Shown in pieces: positions 1-8,057 of a stretch of DNA of 64,000 bases (the first letter of the stretch is position 1; the number at the start of each line of letters is the position of its first letter). Under the pieces are notes generated by a model. The model was not told the origin of the DNA. It was given only the letters and a program-made list of their open reading frames with translations, and made no database searches. The position numbers were made by a program, and so were the translations under genes. The stretch is taken from NCBI GenBank assembly GCA_964344055.1, contig CAYFLT010000008.1:1-64000 (forward strand). The letters are read 5' to 3'. This DNA comes from OFTM10 sp964344055. Lineage in GTDB: Bacteria > Actinomycetota > Acidimicrobiia > Acidimicrobiales > Aldehydirespiratoraceae.

Positions 1-108
1 ACCCACCAGCTCGTCACAAGCGCCATCCAAGACCTCGACTGGGCCCAGGGCCGTCACCAAGAACCGATCCGAAGAATCGAACCACCCGGCCTCAGCATCG
101 ACTTCTGA
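1..108 (+). CDS. C-terminal fragment of unidentified protein
   Basis: Frame 1 is open from the first base to the TGA at 106-108 and gives 35 residues ending PPGLSIDF. The 5' part lies outside the window. The reading is coding-like, rich in charged residues with no low complexity, and a strong hairpin starts 7 nt after the stop, as expected for a gene end. The family is not recognised. A transposase tail is possible next to the repeats that follow, but nothing in the 35 residues shows it. Confidence 0.4.
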   Translation, partial: THQLVTSAIQDLDWAQGRHQEPIRRIEPPGLSIDF

Positions 109-115
109 AGCGACC

Positions 116-144
116 AAGCCCCCGCCCCGGTGGGCGGGGGGCTT
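116..144 (+). terminator. GC-rich terminator-like hairpin
   Basis: AAGCCCCCGCCC faces GGGCGGGGGGCTT across a CGGT loop, giving a 12-bp stem with one bulged G. It sits directly after the stop of the gene entering from the left. There is no long T-run, only CTTCATC, so its strength as an intrinsic terminator is inferred from stem stability and position. Confidence 0.6.
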
Positions 145-532
145 CATCCACGATCACCCAAAGAATGGGCGTCAAGGACCGGCTCCGGGACTCGGCTTCG
201 CTCCATGTCCTCGCCTCCGCCACCAGGCGGCCCCTTGACCCCAGAGCCGGGCGAGACTGACAGCGGGCCGGCGCTCCAGTCGTCGGTTGGTGCCAGTCCG
301 AGAAGCACTCGGCGAACGGCGAGAAACGCAGAGGCCCCGGGACTACGAGCCGTAGCCAATCCGGGGCGTACTTCCGATGAAGGCACAACGGCTGGTCATC
401 GGCCGCCTCCAGCATCGGCCCGACATGACTAGGAATCAACCGGGATTGGCCTCGCGACGTAGCTGGAAACGCACACCCTTGCGCTTCCATCGAGTACCCG
501 CTGAGCGCTGCAGCGGATACCCCAACGACGCC
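145..532. other. Non-coding stretch with degenerate repeat remnants
   Basis: No convincing gene is visible; open frames here run on both strands with compositions unlike neighbouring proteins. The stretch contains CGTAGCC at about 350 and, at 456-505, a decayed version of the block that opens the two long repeats at 1634 and 5582. It ends at the stop of the HEPN gene. Confidence 0.5.
456..505 (+). repeat. Degenerate third copy of the GTAGC block
   Basis: The segment starts CGCGACGTAGC and shares AAACG and GCTTCC at matching spacing with the first ~50 bp of the repeats at 1634 and 5582; about 32 of 50 positions agree by eye. The tRNA-like part of those repeats is missing here. It could be a remnant of the same element or chance similarity. 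Confidence 0.35.
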
Positions 533-928
533 CTACTTGGTCGCTGCGGCGACGGCCTCTGCGATCGCGACGCAGCGTTGTGCACGCTCAACTGCTCTGG
601 TGGCGACTCCCGCGGCGATGTCGTCGGGTTCGTACTCGGCCTTGGTCTTGAGCGGCAGGAGTCGACGCAGATCCTTCTCGACGGCAACGCCGTCGCGCCC
701 GGCTTGTTTGAGCAGCGTCAGGACCTGGTCGTGATCCTCGCCCGCGGCACGCTTGCCGAGACGGGCGCCGCACACCGCATCGGCCGCGTTGATGGCGGCG
801 TGGATGGCCAGGCTGGTGGCGGCAATGTGACGTGTCGCCTCGAGCTCACTCGCCGCCGCGTCTGCATACTCACGAGCCTTGCTGGCGTAGGCCCGCACCT
901 GTGGCCCCGACACCGGTCTTGTCCGCAT
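533..928 (-). CDS. HEPN-domain protein, toxin half of an MNT-HEPN pair
   Basis: 131 residues, mostly alpha-helical. HEPN toxins are small RNases with an R-x4-6-H motif, and here RAAGEDH (R-x5-H) fits. The start is the ATG at 928, 4 nt after the stop of the nucleotidyltransferase gene, so the two are cotranscribed with the MNT gene first. A longer in-frame upstream extension overlaps the MNT gene and is unlikely. In characterised type VII systems the MNT partner modifies the HEPN toxin (for example by AMPylation) and silences it. That role is inferred from the pairing; whether this HEPN is active is not visible. Confidence 0.8.
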   Translation of the reverse strand: MRTRPVSGPQVRAYASKAREYADAAASELEATRHIAATSLAIHAAINAADAVCGARLGKRAAGEDHDQVLTLLKQAGRDGVAVEKDLRRLLPLKTKAEYEPDDIAAGVATRAVERAQRCVAIAEAVAAATK

Positions 929-932
929 CGGC

Positions 933-1556
933 TTAGCCAACGGTCGCGCCTCGGAGTTCATCGAGGGCCACCCCGTAGACGACGACACCGTCGCGGGCGA
1001 CATCTCGCCACAGCGGACTCCTGCTCGAGAGCTTCGCTCGTACCTCAGTCTGATCGATGTCGAGGACCTCGACCGGGTTGCCAGTGAGATCACGGACAGT
1101 CGCGCGCCACTGCTCGACACCGCTGATCCAGCCGTCGTCCTCAGCTTCGACGTCGTTGGGTCGCACCATCACCGCGTCGATGTCGCTGAAGCGGTCCGCT
1201 TCGCGTCGAGCGAACGATCCGAAGACGATCACGCTCACCGGTGGAGCCGTCAGCTCGCCCGCCGCGGCACCCATGCGCTCGAGAGCGATCTCGCGAGTCT
1301 GGGCAAGCCGCACAACGATCTGACCGGCCACGTTGTCGCGGTTGAGCAGAAACAGCGACGACGGTGGCACTTCCCGACGCTCGACCAACCCGAGTTCGAC
1401 GAGACCGGGCAGTACCCGCGACGCCTGGGCTGGGCTGACGCCAGCGAGTCGAGCGACAGTCCGAAGATTCAGCTCCGCCGTGGTCTCGGCAAGCACGGCA
1501 AGCACTCGGCCCTGCGTACCGGGGATCACAGCCTCGACCGGACGAACGAAGTCCAC
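933..1556 (-). CDS. wHTH-MNT nucleotidyltransferase antitoxin
   Basis: 207 residues. The N-terminal ~75 residues form a winged helix-turn-helix (LRTVARLAGVSPAQASRVLP, then LVELGLVER). The middle holds a minimal nucleotidyltransferase with GSFARREADRFSDID, the GSx(n)DxD signature of the MNT antitoxin family. The HEPN gene follows after 4 nt. The attached DNA-binding domain, plus two palindromes just upstream of the start, suggests that this antitoxin also autoregulates the operon. The nucleotidyltransferase fold and motif are clear; the AMP-transfer activity is family knowledge, not shown here. Confidence 0.85.
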   Translation of the reverse strand: MDFVRPVEAVIPGTQGRVLAVLAETTAELNLRTVARLAGVSPAQASRVLPGLVELGLVERREVPPSSLFLLNRDNVAGQIVVRLAQTREIALERMGAAAGELTAPPVSVIVFGSFARREADRFSDIDAVMVRPNDVEAEDDGWISGVEQWRATVRDLTGNPVEVLDIDQTEVRAKLSSRSPLWRDVARDGVVVYGVALDELRGATVG

Positions 1557-1578
1557 ATCGCAAGGCTACCCGTTACAC

Positions 1579-1584
1579 ATCATA
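1579..1584 (-). promoter_or_regulatory. Candidate -10 box of the MNT-HEPN operon
   Basis: On the minus strand TATGAT lies about 23 nt before the MNT start codon in an AT-richer pocket. No good -35 hexamer is seen at 17 bp. The two palindromes occupy that position instead, which would suit a repressed promoter. Confidence 0.35.
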
Positions 1585-1587
1585 AAT

Positions 1588-1617
1588 GAAACAATCGTTT
1601 CTTTTCTGACGTCAGAA
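1588..1617. promoter_or_regulatory. Two palindromic operators upstream of MNT-HEPN
   Basis: GAAACAATCGTTTC (1588-1601; arms GAAAC/GTTTC) and the perfect 14-bp palindrome TTCTGACGTCAGAA (1604-1617) lie 32-61 nt upstream of the MNT start. Toxin-antitoxin operons are commonly autoregulated, and this MNT carries its own wHTH. Binding is inferred; no other factor in the window is an obvious candidate. Confidence 0.55.
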
Positions 1618-1633
1618 GTGGCACAGGAGGCAC

Positions 1634-1876
1634 CGCGACGTAGCCAGAAACGTAGCCTTTTGTGCTTCCGCCGGGCGTCCGGACCTCAGATGACGCTCAC
1701 ACACGAGCAAACACTCATCCGCACCGCCTGGACAAAAAAACCCCTGCTGACCAGGGACTTTGCTTCAGAAGCGACATCATGAGCCGGCACGAGACATCAC
1801 TCACAGCGACCCGCCGGACACTCTCCGGACTGCTTTGCAAGCAGGATGTCGTGGGTTCGAGTCCCATCAGCTCCAC
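1634..1876 (+). repeat. Long diverged repeat, copy A (with tRNA-like 3' end)
   Basis: About 83% identical by eye to copy B (5582-5827) over ~243 bp. It opens with CGTAGCCAGAAACGTAGCC, a 7-bp direct repeat. A 5-bp hairpin CCCTG-CTGAC-CAGGG follows near 1742-1758, preceded by a run of seven A. It ends in a tRNA-Ala-like 3' half. No protein can be supported within it. The two copies bracket the SARP regulator and the repeat-membrane-protein gene. Confidence 0.7.
1829..1875 (+). pseudogene. tRNA-Ala(UGC)-like 3' half, copy A
   Basis: An anticodon arm with loop TTTGCAA (anticodon TGC at 1836-1838), a 5-nt variable region, a T arm GTGGG-TTCGAGT-CCCAT and an acceptor strand CAGCTCC plus A match the 3' half of a bacterial tRNA-Ala(UGC). 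The expected 5' half is absent: upstream is CTTTGCTTCAGAAG instead of a proper acceptor/D arm. It is either a tRNA remnant or an integration-site duplicate, and probably not a working tRNA. Confidence 0.6.
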
Positions 1877-1991
1877 TGCGAACCAGGATCTCAGACCTTC
1901 TACGAGCATGGTCGGCCCGACAGGCACGGCTGGGGTCAGATGGGACACGGTCGATGTCGCCGTGACCGCGGCTGAAGCCTGGTCTCGAACC

Positions 1992-4912
1992 TCAGGACTC
2001 AGTGGCGGCGGCTGCTTCGATCGTGCGGAGGAGCCGTTCGATCGTGGCGTCGATGGGGCGGTTGGCGGCAGCGTCCTTGATCTTTCGACGGGCCGCTTCG
2101 CCGACCGAAGACGTTGCGGCGTCGTCGACTTCCACCAGCCGTCGATTCGTTGCCGGATTCGCTTGGGCTTCCGCGGAAGCCCAGGCTTCGATTGCCGGGA
2201 CGTAGTGACCGCGGATTGCCAGTGCGGTGCCGCAGTTGAAAAGGACGTACGCGTGCTCGTTGCTGACGACGTCGCGCAGACAATGCAGGGCTTGGATGAT
2301 GGCTTCCAGCACGATCGGCGTGGGTGTATCTCGGTCCTGGCTCAGAGTCCTCGCGAGTTGGCCAGAAGCGGAAAGACGAACGACAGGCGCATCAGCCCAG
2401 AGACCGAGTTCCACGGCGCGGCGGAGTAGTTCGACACGCTCCGTCTCGTCGGCGGTGCCGACGGCGACGAGCAACGTGGTGATGGCTTGGGTGCCGGGGC
2501 CGGTCACCGAGGCGAGCTCTAGCGCTTGCTGGCCAATGTCCGGTCGAGGGTCACCTGCGAGGTAGTGAACGCCCGAGAGCCATGCGAGTAGGCGGGCGCG
2601 GGTGGCTCGGTTCAGGTCGGCGCCGACTTGCGGGAGTTGGACAGCGTGTCGTAGCGCCTCGTTTGGGTCGTCGTCCATGCGCGCGCCCCAGATGAGGATC
2701 AANNNNNNNNNNCGAAGTAGCCGGCGGTCGCGCCGATCAGCATGCCGATCGTAACGGATATGCCGACGGATACGAAGCCGATGGACATGGCGATGCGCGC
2801 GCCCCAGATGAGGATCAAGAGCGGATACACGTTCCGCTCAGCAGCGCGTCGCCATTCATCGGGTTCGAGGGCCCCCCGAACCTCGGCGAAGTTGGCGCCA
2901 TAGCGATGGGCGAGGGCGAACGCGACAGAGGCTCGCTCGTCACCGAGCTCACGGAGCACACGGCCGAGTGCAAGCACGTCGCTGCGGAACCCGTAGCGGG
3001 CACGAATATGCGCCTCGTCGGCGAGGTTCAAAGCGATGTCGAGCGCTGCGTTGAACTGGCCGACCGCGATGGCGGTCTTGAGCGCACTCCCCAGGTTGGC
3101 CTCCTGAGCGCCGATGGTCTGCACCCAGGCCAGCTCCTCGGACGACGCGAGACCATCGCCGATACCGAGGGCCAGTCGTCGGAAGTAGCCGAGATGGCGA
3201 AGTCGAGCACTTCGAGCGTCATCGTGGTTGACGAGTTGCTGCTGGGCAAAGAGGCGGATCGTCTCCAGGAGGTGGTACTGATCGTCATCGGGAGGGACGA
3301 CCAGGTTTCGCCGCACGAGCTCTCCCAAGAGAGTTGTTACCGGCTCCTCGACTTCGCAGACCTCCTCTGCTGCTTCGAGGGTCCACCCGTGGGAGAAGAC
3401 GCTCAGCTGACCGAGCAGGCTCTGCTGGCTATCGGTGAGATGCGCCCAACTCCACTCCAGGACCGCGTGCATCGTCTGCTGGCGCTGCCGGCGTCGGCTG
3501 CCCGCACCGACGAGCAACGCGAACCGATCGTCGAGCCGCTGGAGCAGTTGCGCTGGGCGGAGGTGAGTCAACTGTGTGGCTGCCAGCTCGAGTGCAAGGG
3601 GGATGCCGTCCAGCTCGAGACTCAGCTGCTCTAGCGCTGAGAACTGAACCTCCCGAAGATACGCTCCCGCGGCCCGAGCTCGATCGGCAAGGAGAAGGGC
3701 GCCGCAGGCTGGATCCAGCGATGTGACGCGGTGAACCCTCTCCCCGGCGACGTCGAGCGGCTCACGCGATGTCGCCAGGACCCGTCCTTTGGTCCCCGAT
3801 GCAACCAGTGCGTCGACGAAATCGGCGACGTCGTCGGTGAGATGCTCGCAGTTGTCCAGCACCACGAGGAGCTCCCGCTGGCTCAGAGCAGAAACGACTG
3901 CACGGTCGATCTCGTGGTCGCTTCCCGCGACCTGAATGTCCATCGCCTTCGCCACCGCTCGACCAATGGCATGCTCTTCGGCGATCGGGGCAAGGGCGAT
4001 GAACCAGACCCCGTCTTTGAACCTCTCGACCAACTCACCAGCCACGGCAATCGCCAGGCGCGACTTGCCCGTGCCACCAATTCCGACCAGCGAGACCACC
4101 GGGTACTCACCGACCAGGTCGCAGATCTGCAAGATGTCGTCATCGCGTCCGAAGAGATCCGTTCCCTGAGTGGGCAGGTTGTGCCGGGATCGAGGCCCCG
4201 CCACGACGCGCTCGAACTGATTCGCAGGCTGGTCAAGCAACTCATCATGCTGCAGGATTCGCCTCTCGAGATCCTGCACCGCTGCGGTCGGCTCGATTCC
4301 CAACGACTCGACGAGATTGCTCCGCAGCTGGTTCAGGGCGCGGAGCGCATCGACCTGATTACCGCTGCAATAGTGCGCTTCAGCCAGGGTCGCCCACAGT
4401 CCTTCTCTCAGGGGATGATCGAGAGACAGCCGAGTGAGATCGCCCACAACGCTCGAGCCCAGATCATCGAGGATCGCCTCCTTGAAGCGGCGCTCGGTCA
4501 GCACCAGCCATAACTCGTCGAGTCGTTGGCGCTCATGTTCGAGCACTTCGCAACTCTCGACATCGCTGAGGGGGTCACCCCGCCAGAGATCGAGCGCTTC
4601 CGTCGGCCTGATCGACGAAGCGGTCGCCACATCGGTGCCGGCGTCGAGCCGGTAGCCCGACCCGACCGTGGCGATCAGGTCGGCTGGCACTTCGCCTCGG
4701 AGCTTGGAAATGTGGAATCGCAGCGCCCGTAGCCCAGAGTCCGGCGGCTCGCCGTTCCAGGCCTGATCCAACAGCCGTTCCGCATCGACCACCCGGCCCG
4801 CCTCAACTGCGAGAAGGGCGAGGATCGTGCGACGCACGGGTGTGGACGGCGTGAAGGTCCTGCCCGAGTCGTCGACCACATCAATCGGTCCCAAAAGGCG
4901 AACCAGCGGCAC
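1992..4912 (-). CDS. AfsR/SARP-type regulator with NB-ARC ATPase (broken by an assembly join)
   Basis: Large signalling activator. It has an OmpR-type winged helix at residues ~1-95, a bacterial transcriptional activation (BTAD) domain to ~240, then an NB-ARC ATPase with P-loop GIGGTGKSRLAIA and Walker B LLVVLDNCEH. A helical, TPR-like C-terminal half follows. The GTG at 4912 is chosen because AAGGGGGA precedes it by 5 nt; an in-frame ATG at 4978 is less likely. At 2703-2818 a 10-N gap, 80 nt of unrelated sequence and a 26-bp duplication break the frame. Removing them joins LLILIWGAR to MDDDPNEALRH and gives about 934 residues. The targets are unknown; the adjacent membrane-protein gene is the nearest candidate. 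Confidence 0.85.
2703..2818. other. Assembly mis-join: N gap, foreign 80 bp and 26-bp duplication
   Basis: Ten N (2703-2712) are followed by 80 nt that on the minus strand encode IAMSIGFVSVGISVTIGM and LIGATAGYF. This is the first membrane stretch of a DppC/OppC-type peptide ABC permease. The 26 bp at 2677-2702 recur exactly at 2793-2818. The shared LIWGAR-coding stretch between the regulator and a permease gene elsewhere explains the false join. Confidence 0.85.
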
Positions 4913-4974
4913 GGCTCCCCCTTCCCGCCTTTGGGGGAACCGTAGCCGCTGCTCCGCCGGCAACCTGGGGCGAC

Positions 4975-5448
4975 TCACGACGCCGCTGCAACAACCTCAG
5001 CGATCTCACCATCGAATGCATGACCGTCCAACAGCGCCGACGGCCGCGCGTCGAGAGCGTCCAAAGCATCAGCGACCGCAACGCGAAACGCTTCGCCGTC
5101 GCGCAGAGCGGACCGCGGACCTTCCAGTGCGGCGACGGCACCAGCGACGTCGGTTGCGAAGGCTGCAGGCTGTTCGAGGATGCTCGGTCGAGTCGCCTCG
5201 AACACGACCTCGGCGACAGCTGCGTCGAACCCTGCTCCATCGAGAAGCGCTGAACGTTCGACCACCGATGAGGTCACGCTTCCCATTGCTGGTGCCTGCC
5301 GACCGGCGTTCGACGAGCTGCTCCACAGGAGGCCAGCGACAACGGCGCCTGCGACCGCGAGGCCGATCATGGCAACGCGTGCCTTGTGACCCCGACGCTC
5401 GGGAAGAACTCTGCCGTCGTGGTGATGAGTGGTGTGTGTCGTAGTCAT
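4975..5448 (-). CDS. Single-pass membrane protein with four ~23-residue repeats
   Basis: 157 residues. A His/Thr-rich cytoplasmic start (MTTTHTTHHHDGR) is followed by one membrane helix (VAMIGLAVAGAVVAGLLW, ~28-45). An outside portion is then made of four degenerate repeats of the form RPSALLDG-x-AF-x3-VAEVV. The start is the ATG at 5448. The SARP regulator begins 62 nt downstream on the same strand. No known family is recognised. The repeats look like an amphipathic helical scaffold; binding partners cannot be inferred. TTAGC direct repeats lie just upstream. Confidence 0.6.
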   Translation of the reverse strand: MTTTHTTHHHDGRVLPERRGHKARVAMIGLAVAGAVVAGLLWSSSSNAGRQAPAMGSVTSSVVERSALLDGAGFDAAVAEVVFEATRPSILEQPAAFATDVAGAVAALEGPRSALRDGEAFRVAVADALDALDARPSALLDGHAFDGEIAEVVAAAS

Positions 5449-5468
5449 GGCCGCAGCCTGCGACCAGG

Positions 5469-5524
5469 CGATTAGCGGACCCCACCAGACCCGATTAGCG
5501 AAGGCGGCCAGCGTGTTAGCCGAA
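5469..5524 (-). promoter_or_regulatory. TTAGC direct repeats, candidate SARP-type operator
   Basis: TTAGC occurs at 5472, 5495 and 5516; the first two sit inside the identical 9-mer CGATTAGCG. Spacings of 23 and 21 bp average two helical turns. SARP-family activators bind direct repeats on one DNA face near the -35 region. The site ends ~21 nt before the start of the repeat membrane protein and the regulator follows in the same direction. Binding by that regulator is inference. Confidence 0.4.
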
Positions 5525-5581
5525 CCGTGGTAGCGCGTGCGCACCGAGCCGGCCAACCTCGCTCTCCAACGGAAAACGCGC

Positions 5582-5827
5582 CCGCGACGTAGCCAGAAAC
5601 GTAGCCTTTCGTGCTTCCGCCGGGTGTCCGGACCGAAGATGGCGCTCCGGCACGAGATGGGAGCCTCCCGCACCGCCTGGACGAAAAATCCGCTGCTGAC
5701 CAGGGAGTTTAGCTCAGAAGCGACATCGCGGGCCGGCACAGGACATCACTCTCAGCGACTCAACGGACACTCTCCGGACTGCATTGCAAGCAGGGGGTCG
5801 TCGGTTCGAATCCGATCAGCTCCACCA
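5582..5827 (+). repeat. Long diverged repeat, copy B (with tRNA-like 3' end)
   Basis: This is the partner of copy A at 1634. It begins with the same CGTAGCCAGAAACGTAGCC and ends in an encoded CCA. Copy B keeps more tRNA character (TTTAGCTCAG, the D-arm start) than copy A. It is also enclosed at its 3' half by the perfect inverted repeat CTGACCAGGG (5696-5705) / CCCTGGTCAG (5833-5842). No integrase or transposase gene lies between the two copies. Confidence 0.7.
5704..5827 (+). pseudogene. tRNA-Ala(UGC)-like element with ~48-nt extra D region, copy B
   Basis: GGAGTTTAGCTCAG at 5704 resembles an acceptor strand plus the first D-arm strand. The anticodon loop ATTGCAA (TGC at 5785-5787), T arm GTCGG-TTCGAAT-CCGAT and acceptor CAGCTCC-ACCA (to 5827) match a tRNA-Ala 3' half and include CCA. 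GGAG/CTCC pair, with two weaker pairs below. Between the halves there is about 48 nt more than a normal D arm, and the closing D-stem strand is missing. At 124 nt it is too long for a standard tRNA and too short for a group I intron. It is called a pseudo-tRNA. Confidence 0.55.
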
Positions 5828-5842
5828 CAAAACCCTGGTCAG

Positions 5843-6293
5843 GCGGCCGTTCCCTCGGCCACAGTAGGGCTGGGCCCGTCGACGTAGCCAACCGGATGTA
5901 GCCGATCAGAGGCTCGTTCCGGCGGTTTGGGTGCGGAGCCGCCGCCCGCAGGTGGGCTTCAAACGGGCAACGCTACTTGGTCGCCGCGGCCAGGGCCGGT
6001 GAGATGCAGGCCGTGGTAGTGGAAGTCGCGTCGCTGATCGGCGACGACCGGCTCGCCCCCAGCGCCGGTCGACAGGGTCCGGCTGACCTCTATCAGCACC
6101 GATCCCCCGATGGCCTCGTCGCGGTGGAAGGGCGGACCCGAGCGGCGATCAAAGCCGAGCTGGCTCGCCAGGTCGACACCGGAGACTGAGCAGGTTCGGT
6201 TCCGAGGAGTCCAATCAGAACTCCGAGCGGATTCGTCGAGGTGGGCCGATCGACCCCTTGAGGGCCGCGAGTATTCCTTCTACCGTTGGTCAG
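5843..6293. other. Non-coding stretch with GTAGCC repeats and a HEPN-like tail remnant
   Basis: No gene is supported. CGTAGCCAACCGGATGTAGCC at about 5882 repeats the GTAGCC unit seen in the long repeats. At 5971-5990 the sequence CTACTTGGTCGCCGCGGC nearly copies the 3' end of the HEPN gene at 533 and would encode ALAAATK-stop on the minus strand. Similarity fades after ~25 bp, so it is at most a remnant. Confidence 0.35.
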
Positions 6294-7103
6294 ATGTCTG
6301 TCGCGAAGGATCAGCCGATCCTGGTGGAGCGACTGCCGATCCCGTTCTTTCGACAACTGCGGGACCAAGGCCGAAGCAGCGAGGAACTCGACGCGGTCAA
6401 GCGGACACTCGATCTCGCCCGTGAGGTCTTCGGCGCCCGGACCGACTTCGACGGCGGCCCGGCCATAAGCCACTTCATCGGCGCGGCGAGTGTCGCCTCT
6501 TGGGTGGGCCTGCCGACGCCGTACGTCTGTTTCGCGTTGGTGCACAACATCTATCGTTCGGGGATCTTCGCCGACGGAGAGCCCTACGGTGCCTCCGAAG
6601 CACGGCGCAGCCACGTGCGGGCTCGCTGCGGAACCGACGTCGAGGCAATGGCCTTCGAGCGCTTCCAGTCCACTGAGCTCGAATACGACGAAGCTCCCCC
6701 GCCAGCGGCCAACTCACACCGAGCGCTCATGGAGCTTGCCGACCTGTGCGAGCTCTACGAGAAATACGAGAACGGCCGGATCCACGCGGCGAATCCCGAT
6801 CGGGCCGACCGGAGTGTGGTGGAACGCGATCCGGAGGTCCTGGTCGAGCGGGCCCGCCGCCTGAGCGGGGACAGGTTCGCCGACCAGCTCGAGCTTGCTC
6901 TCGCTCGAGAAGCGGACATCCCAACGCAAGCCCGGTCAGGGCTGACCTACGGGGAGTTCAAGCTCCCGGCAGGCACCGTCCCCCACCCCGCCATCACCGC
7001 CCGACGGGCGAGAAGCGACGCCCGACACCAATTCGACCGAGGCCTGCGGTGGCTTCGGCGGAAGGGCCGAGGTGTCCGACGGCGCCTCCGACGATCGGAC
7101 TGA
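6294..7103 (+). CDS. Hypothetical protein, possibly HD-like (DUF6817-like)
   Basis: 269 residues from the ATG at 6294; a TTG at 6258 is an alternative start. The middle has SHFIGAASVASWVGLPTPYV followed by FALVHNIYRSGIF, which resembles the H...H-x-IY pattern of DUF6817-type HD-like proteins. The C-terminal ~40 residues are strongly basic (RRKGRGVRRRLRR). Function is not known. It converges with the methyltransferase gene 30 nt downstream and has no obvious operon partner. Confidence 0.5.
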   Translation: MSVAKDQPILVERLPIPFFRQLRDQGRSSEELDAVKRTLDLAREVFGARTDFDGGPAISHFIGAASVASWVGLPTPYVCFALVHNIYRSGIFADGEPYGASEARRSHVRARCGTDVEAMAFERFQSTELEYDEAPPPAANSHRALMELADLCELYEKYENGRIHAANPDRADRSVVERDPEVLVERARRLSGDRFADQLELALAREADIPTQARSGLTYGEFKLPAGTVPHPAITARRARSDARHQFDRGLRWLRRKGRGVRRRLRRSD

Positions 7104-7133
7104 CGCAGACCTCCCTCGAGCCGGCCGGTCACA

Positions 7134-8057
7134 TCACCTGCCCATTGCTGCGGCCACCGCTCGAATGTGATCGGGGCCGATTCCGCAACAGCCGCCGATC
7201 ATCGTCGCACCGGCCGCGTGCCATGCCGGTTCGTAGCCCGCGTACTCCTCAGGAGTGACCACTCCTTCGAACTCGATCCGCCCTCCGGCGACCTGAGGGG
7301 CGTGGGCGTAGGCCCCTAGCGGACCCTCCCAATGCTCACGAATCGCGGCGACACCGCGCTCGGTGATGCGTACGTCGGAGTGCATCAGACAGAACGCATC
7401 GACAAGTCCATAGGTCTTGGCGATGTCGACGGCTTCGCCGATGAGGCCACCCTCGCGCAGCTCGACCTCCGGACCGAGCTGATCCACATCCTGGCCTTCC
7501 TCGGGTCCGATGGTGAGGCCGACCCAGATCGGCAGGCCCACCGTCGACACCGCATCGAGGGTCGCCGTCATCCGCGGGAGATCAACCATCATCTCCAGGC
7601 TCACCAATTCCGCACCGGCAGCTCGCATGATCTCGGCCTGCTCCACGGTGCTGTCGCGAAGGGTCTCGAGCGTGGGGCGCACCCCCGAGAAGCTCCAATT
7701 GCTGATTCCGGCCGCGACCACCACATGATCGGCAGCAGGACCGGCCACCTCGCGGGCCTCCACCGCCAGTTCGACAGCTCGGCGGTTGTAGGCCTCGAAG
7801 TCTCGCTCGACACCTGCGTCCGCCAACACATTTCGCCCGGTGGCGAAGGTGTTCGACGCCACGAGGTCCGCGCCGAGCGCGATGTAGTCCCCGTGAATCT
7901 GCCGGACGATGTCGGGGTTGCTCAGCGCCGCACCTCCGCTCCAGCCGTTCGGGAGCTCAGGCGCGCCGCGGCGAAGGCACTCCGATCCTGTCCCTCCGTC
8001 GATGAGGATCCGCTCACCGGCTCGGGCCCGTTCGACGAGCTGGGCGTAGCGATTCAT
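7134..8057 (-). CDS. Homocysteine S-methyltransferase family protein
   Basis: 307 residues. The N-terminus ILIDGGTGSECLRRG and the C-terminal MIGGCCGIGPDHIRA are the hallmarks of the Pfam S-methyl_trans family; the GGCCG cysteines bind zinc in MmuM and betaine-homocysteine methyltransferase. It would transfer a methyl group from a donor such as S-methylmethionine to homocysteine in the cytoplasm. The donor cannot be read from sequence. The ATG at 8057 is chosen because an in-frame extension to 8144 runs into the divergent promoter. Confidence 0.8.
   Translation of the reverse strand: MNRYAQLVERARAGERILIDGGTGSECLRRGAPELPNGWSGGAALSNPDIVRQIHGDYIALGADLVASNTFATGRNVLADAGVERDFEAYNRRAVELAVEAREVAGPAADHVVVAAGISNWSFSGVRPTLETLRDSTVEQAEIMRAAGAELVSLEMMVDLPRMTATLDAVSTVGLPIWVGLTIGPEEGQDVDQLGPEVELREGGLIGEAVDIAKTYGLVDAFCLMHSDVRITERGVAAIREHWEGPLGAYAHAPQVAGGRIEFEGVVTPEEYAGYEPAWHAAGATMIGGCCGIGPDHIRAVAAAMGR

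Noticed and set aside
1829..1876. Functional tRNA-Ala gene
   Set aside because: The acceptor and D arm 5' strands are missing or mismatched; only the 3' half is tRNA-like.
2713..2792. Membrane-anchored form of the SARP regulator
   Set aside because: The apparent membrane helix is a DppC/OppC-like fragment brought in by a false join with duplicated flanks.
5704..5827. Group I intron or tmRNA
   Set aside because: The extra ~48 nt is far too short for an intron, and no tmRNA tag frame or TTTCGAC-type 5' region is present.
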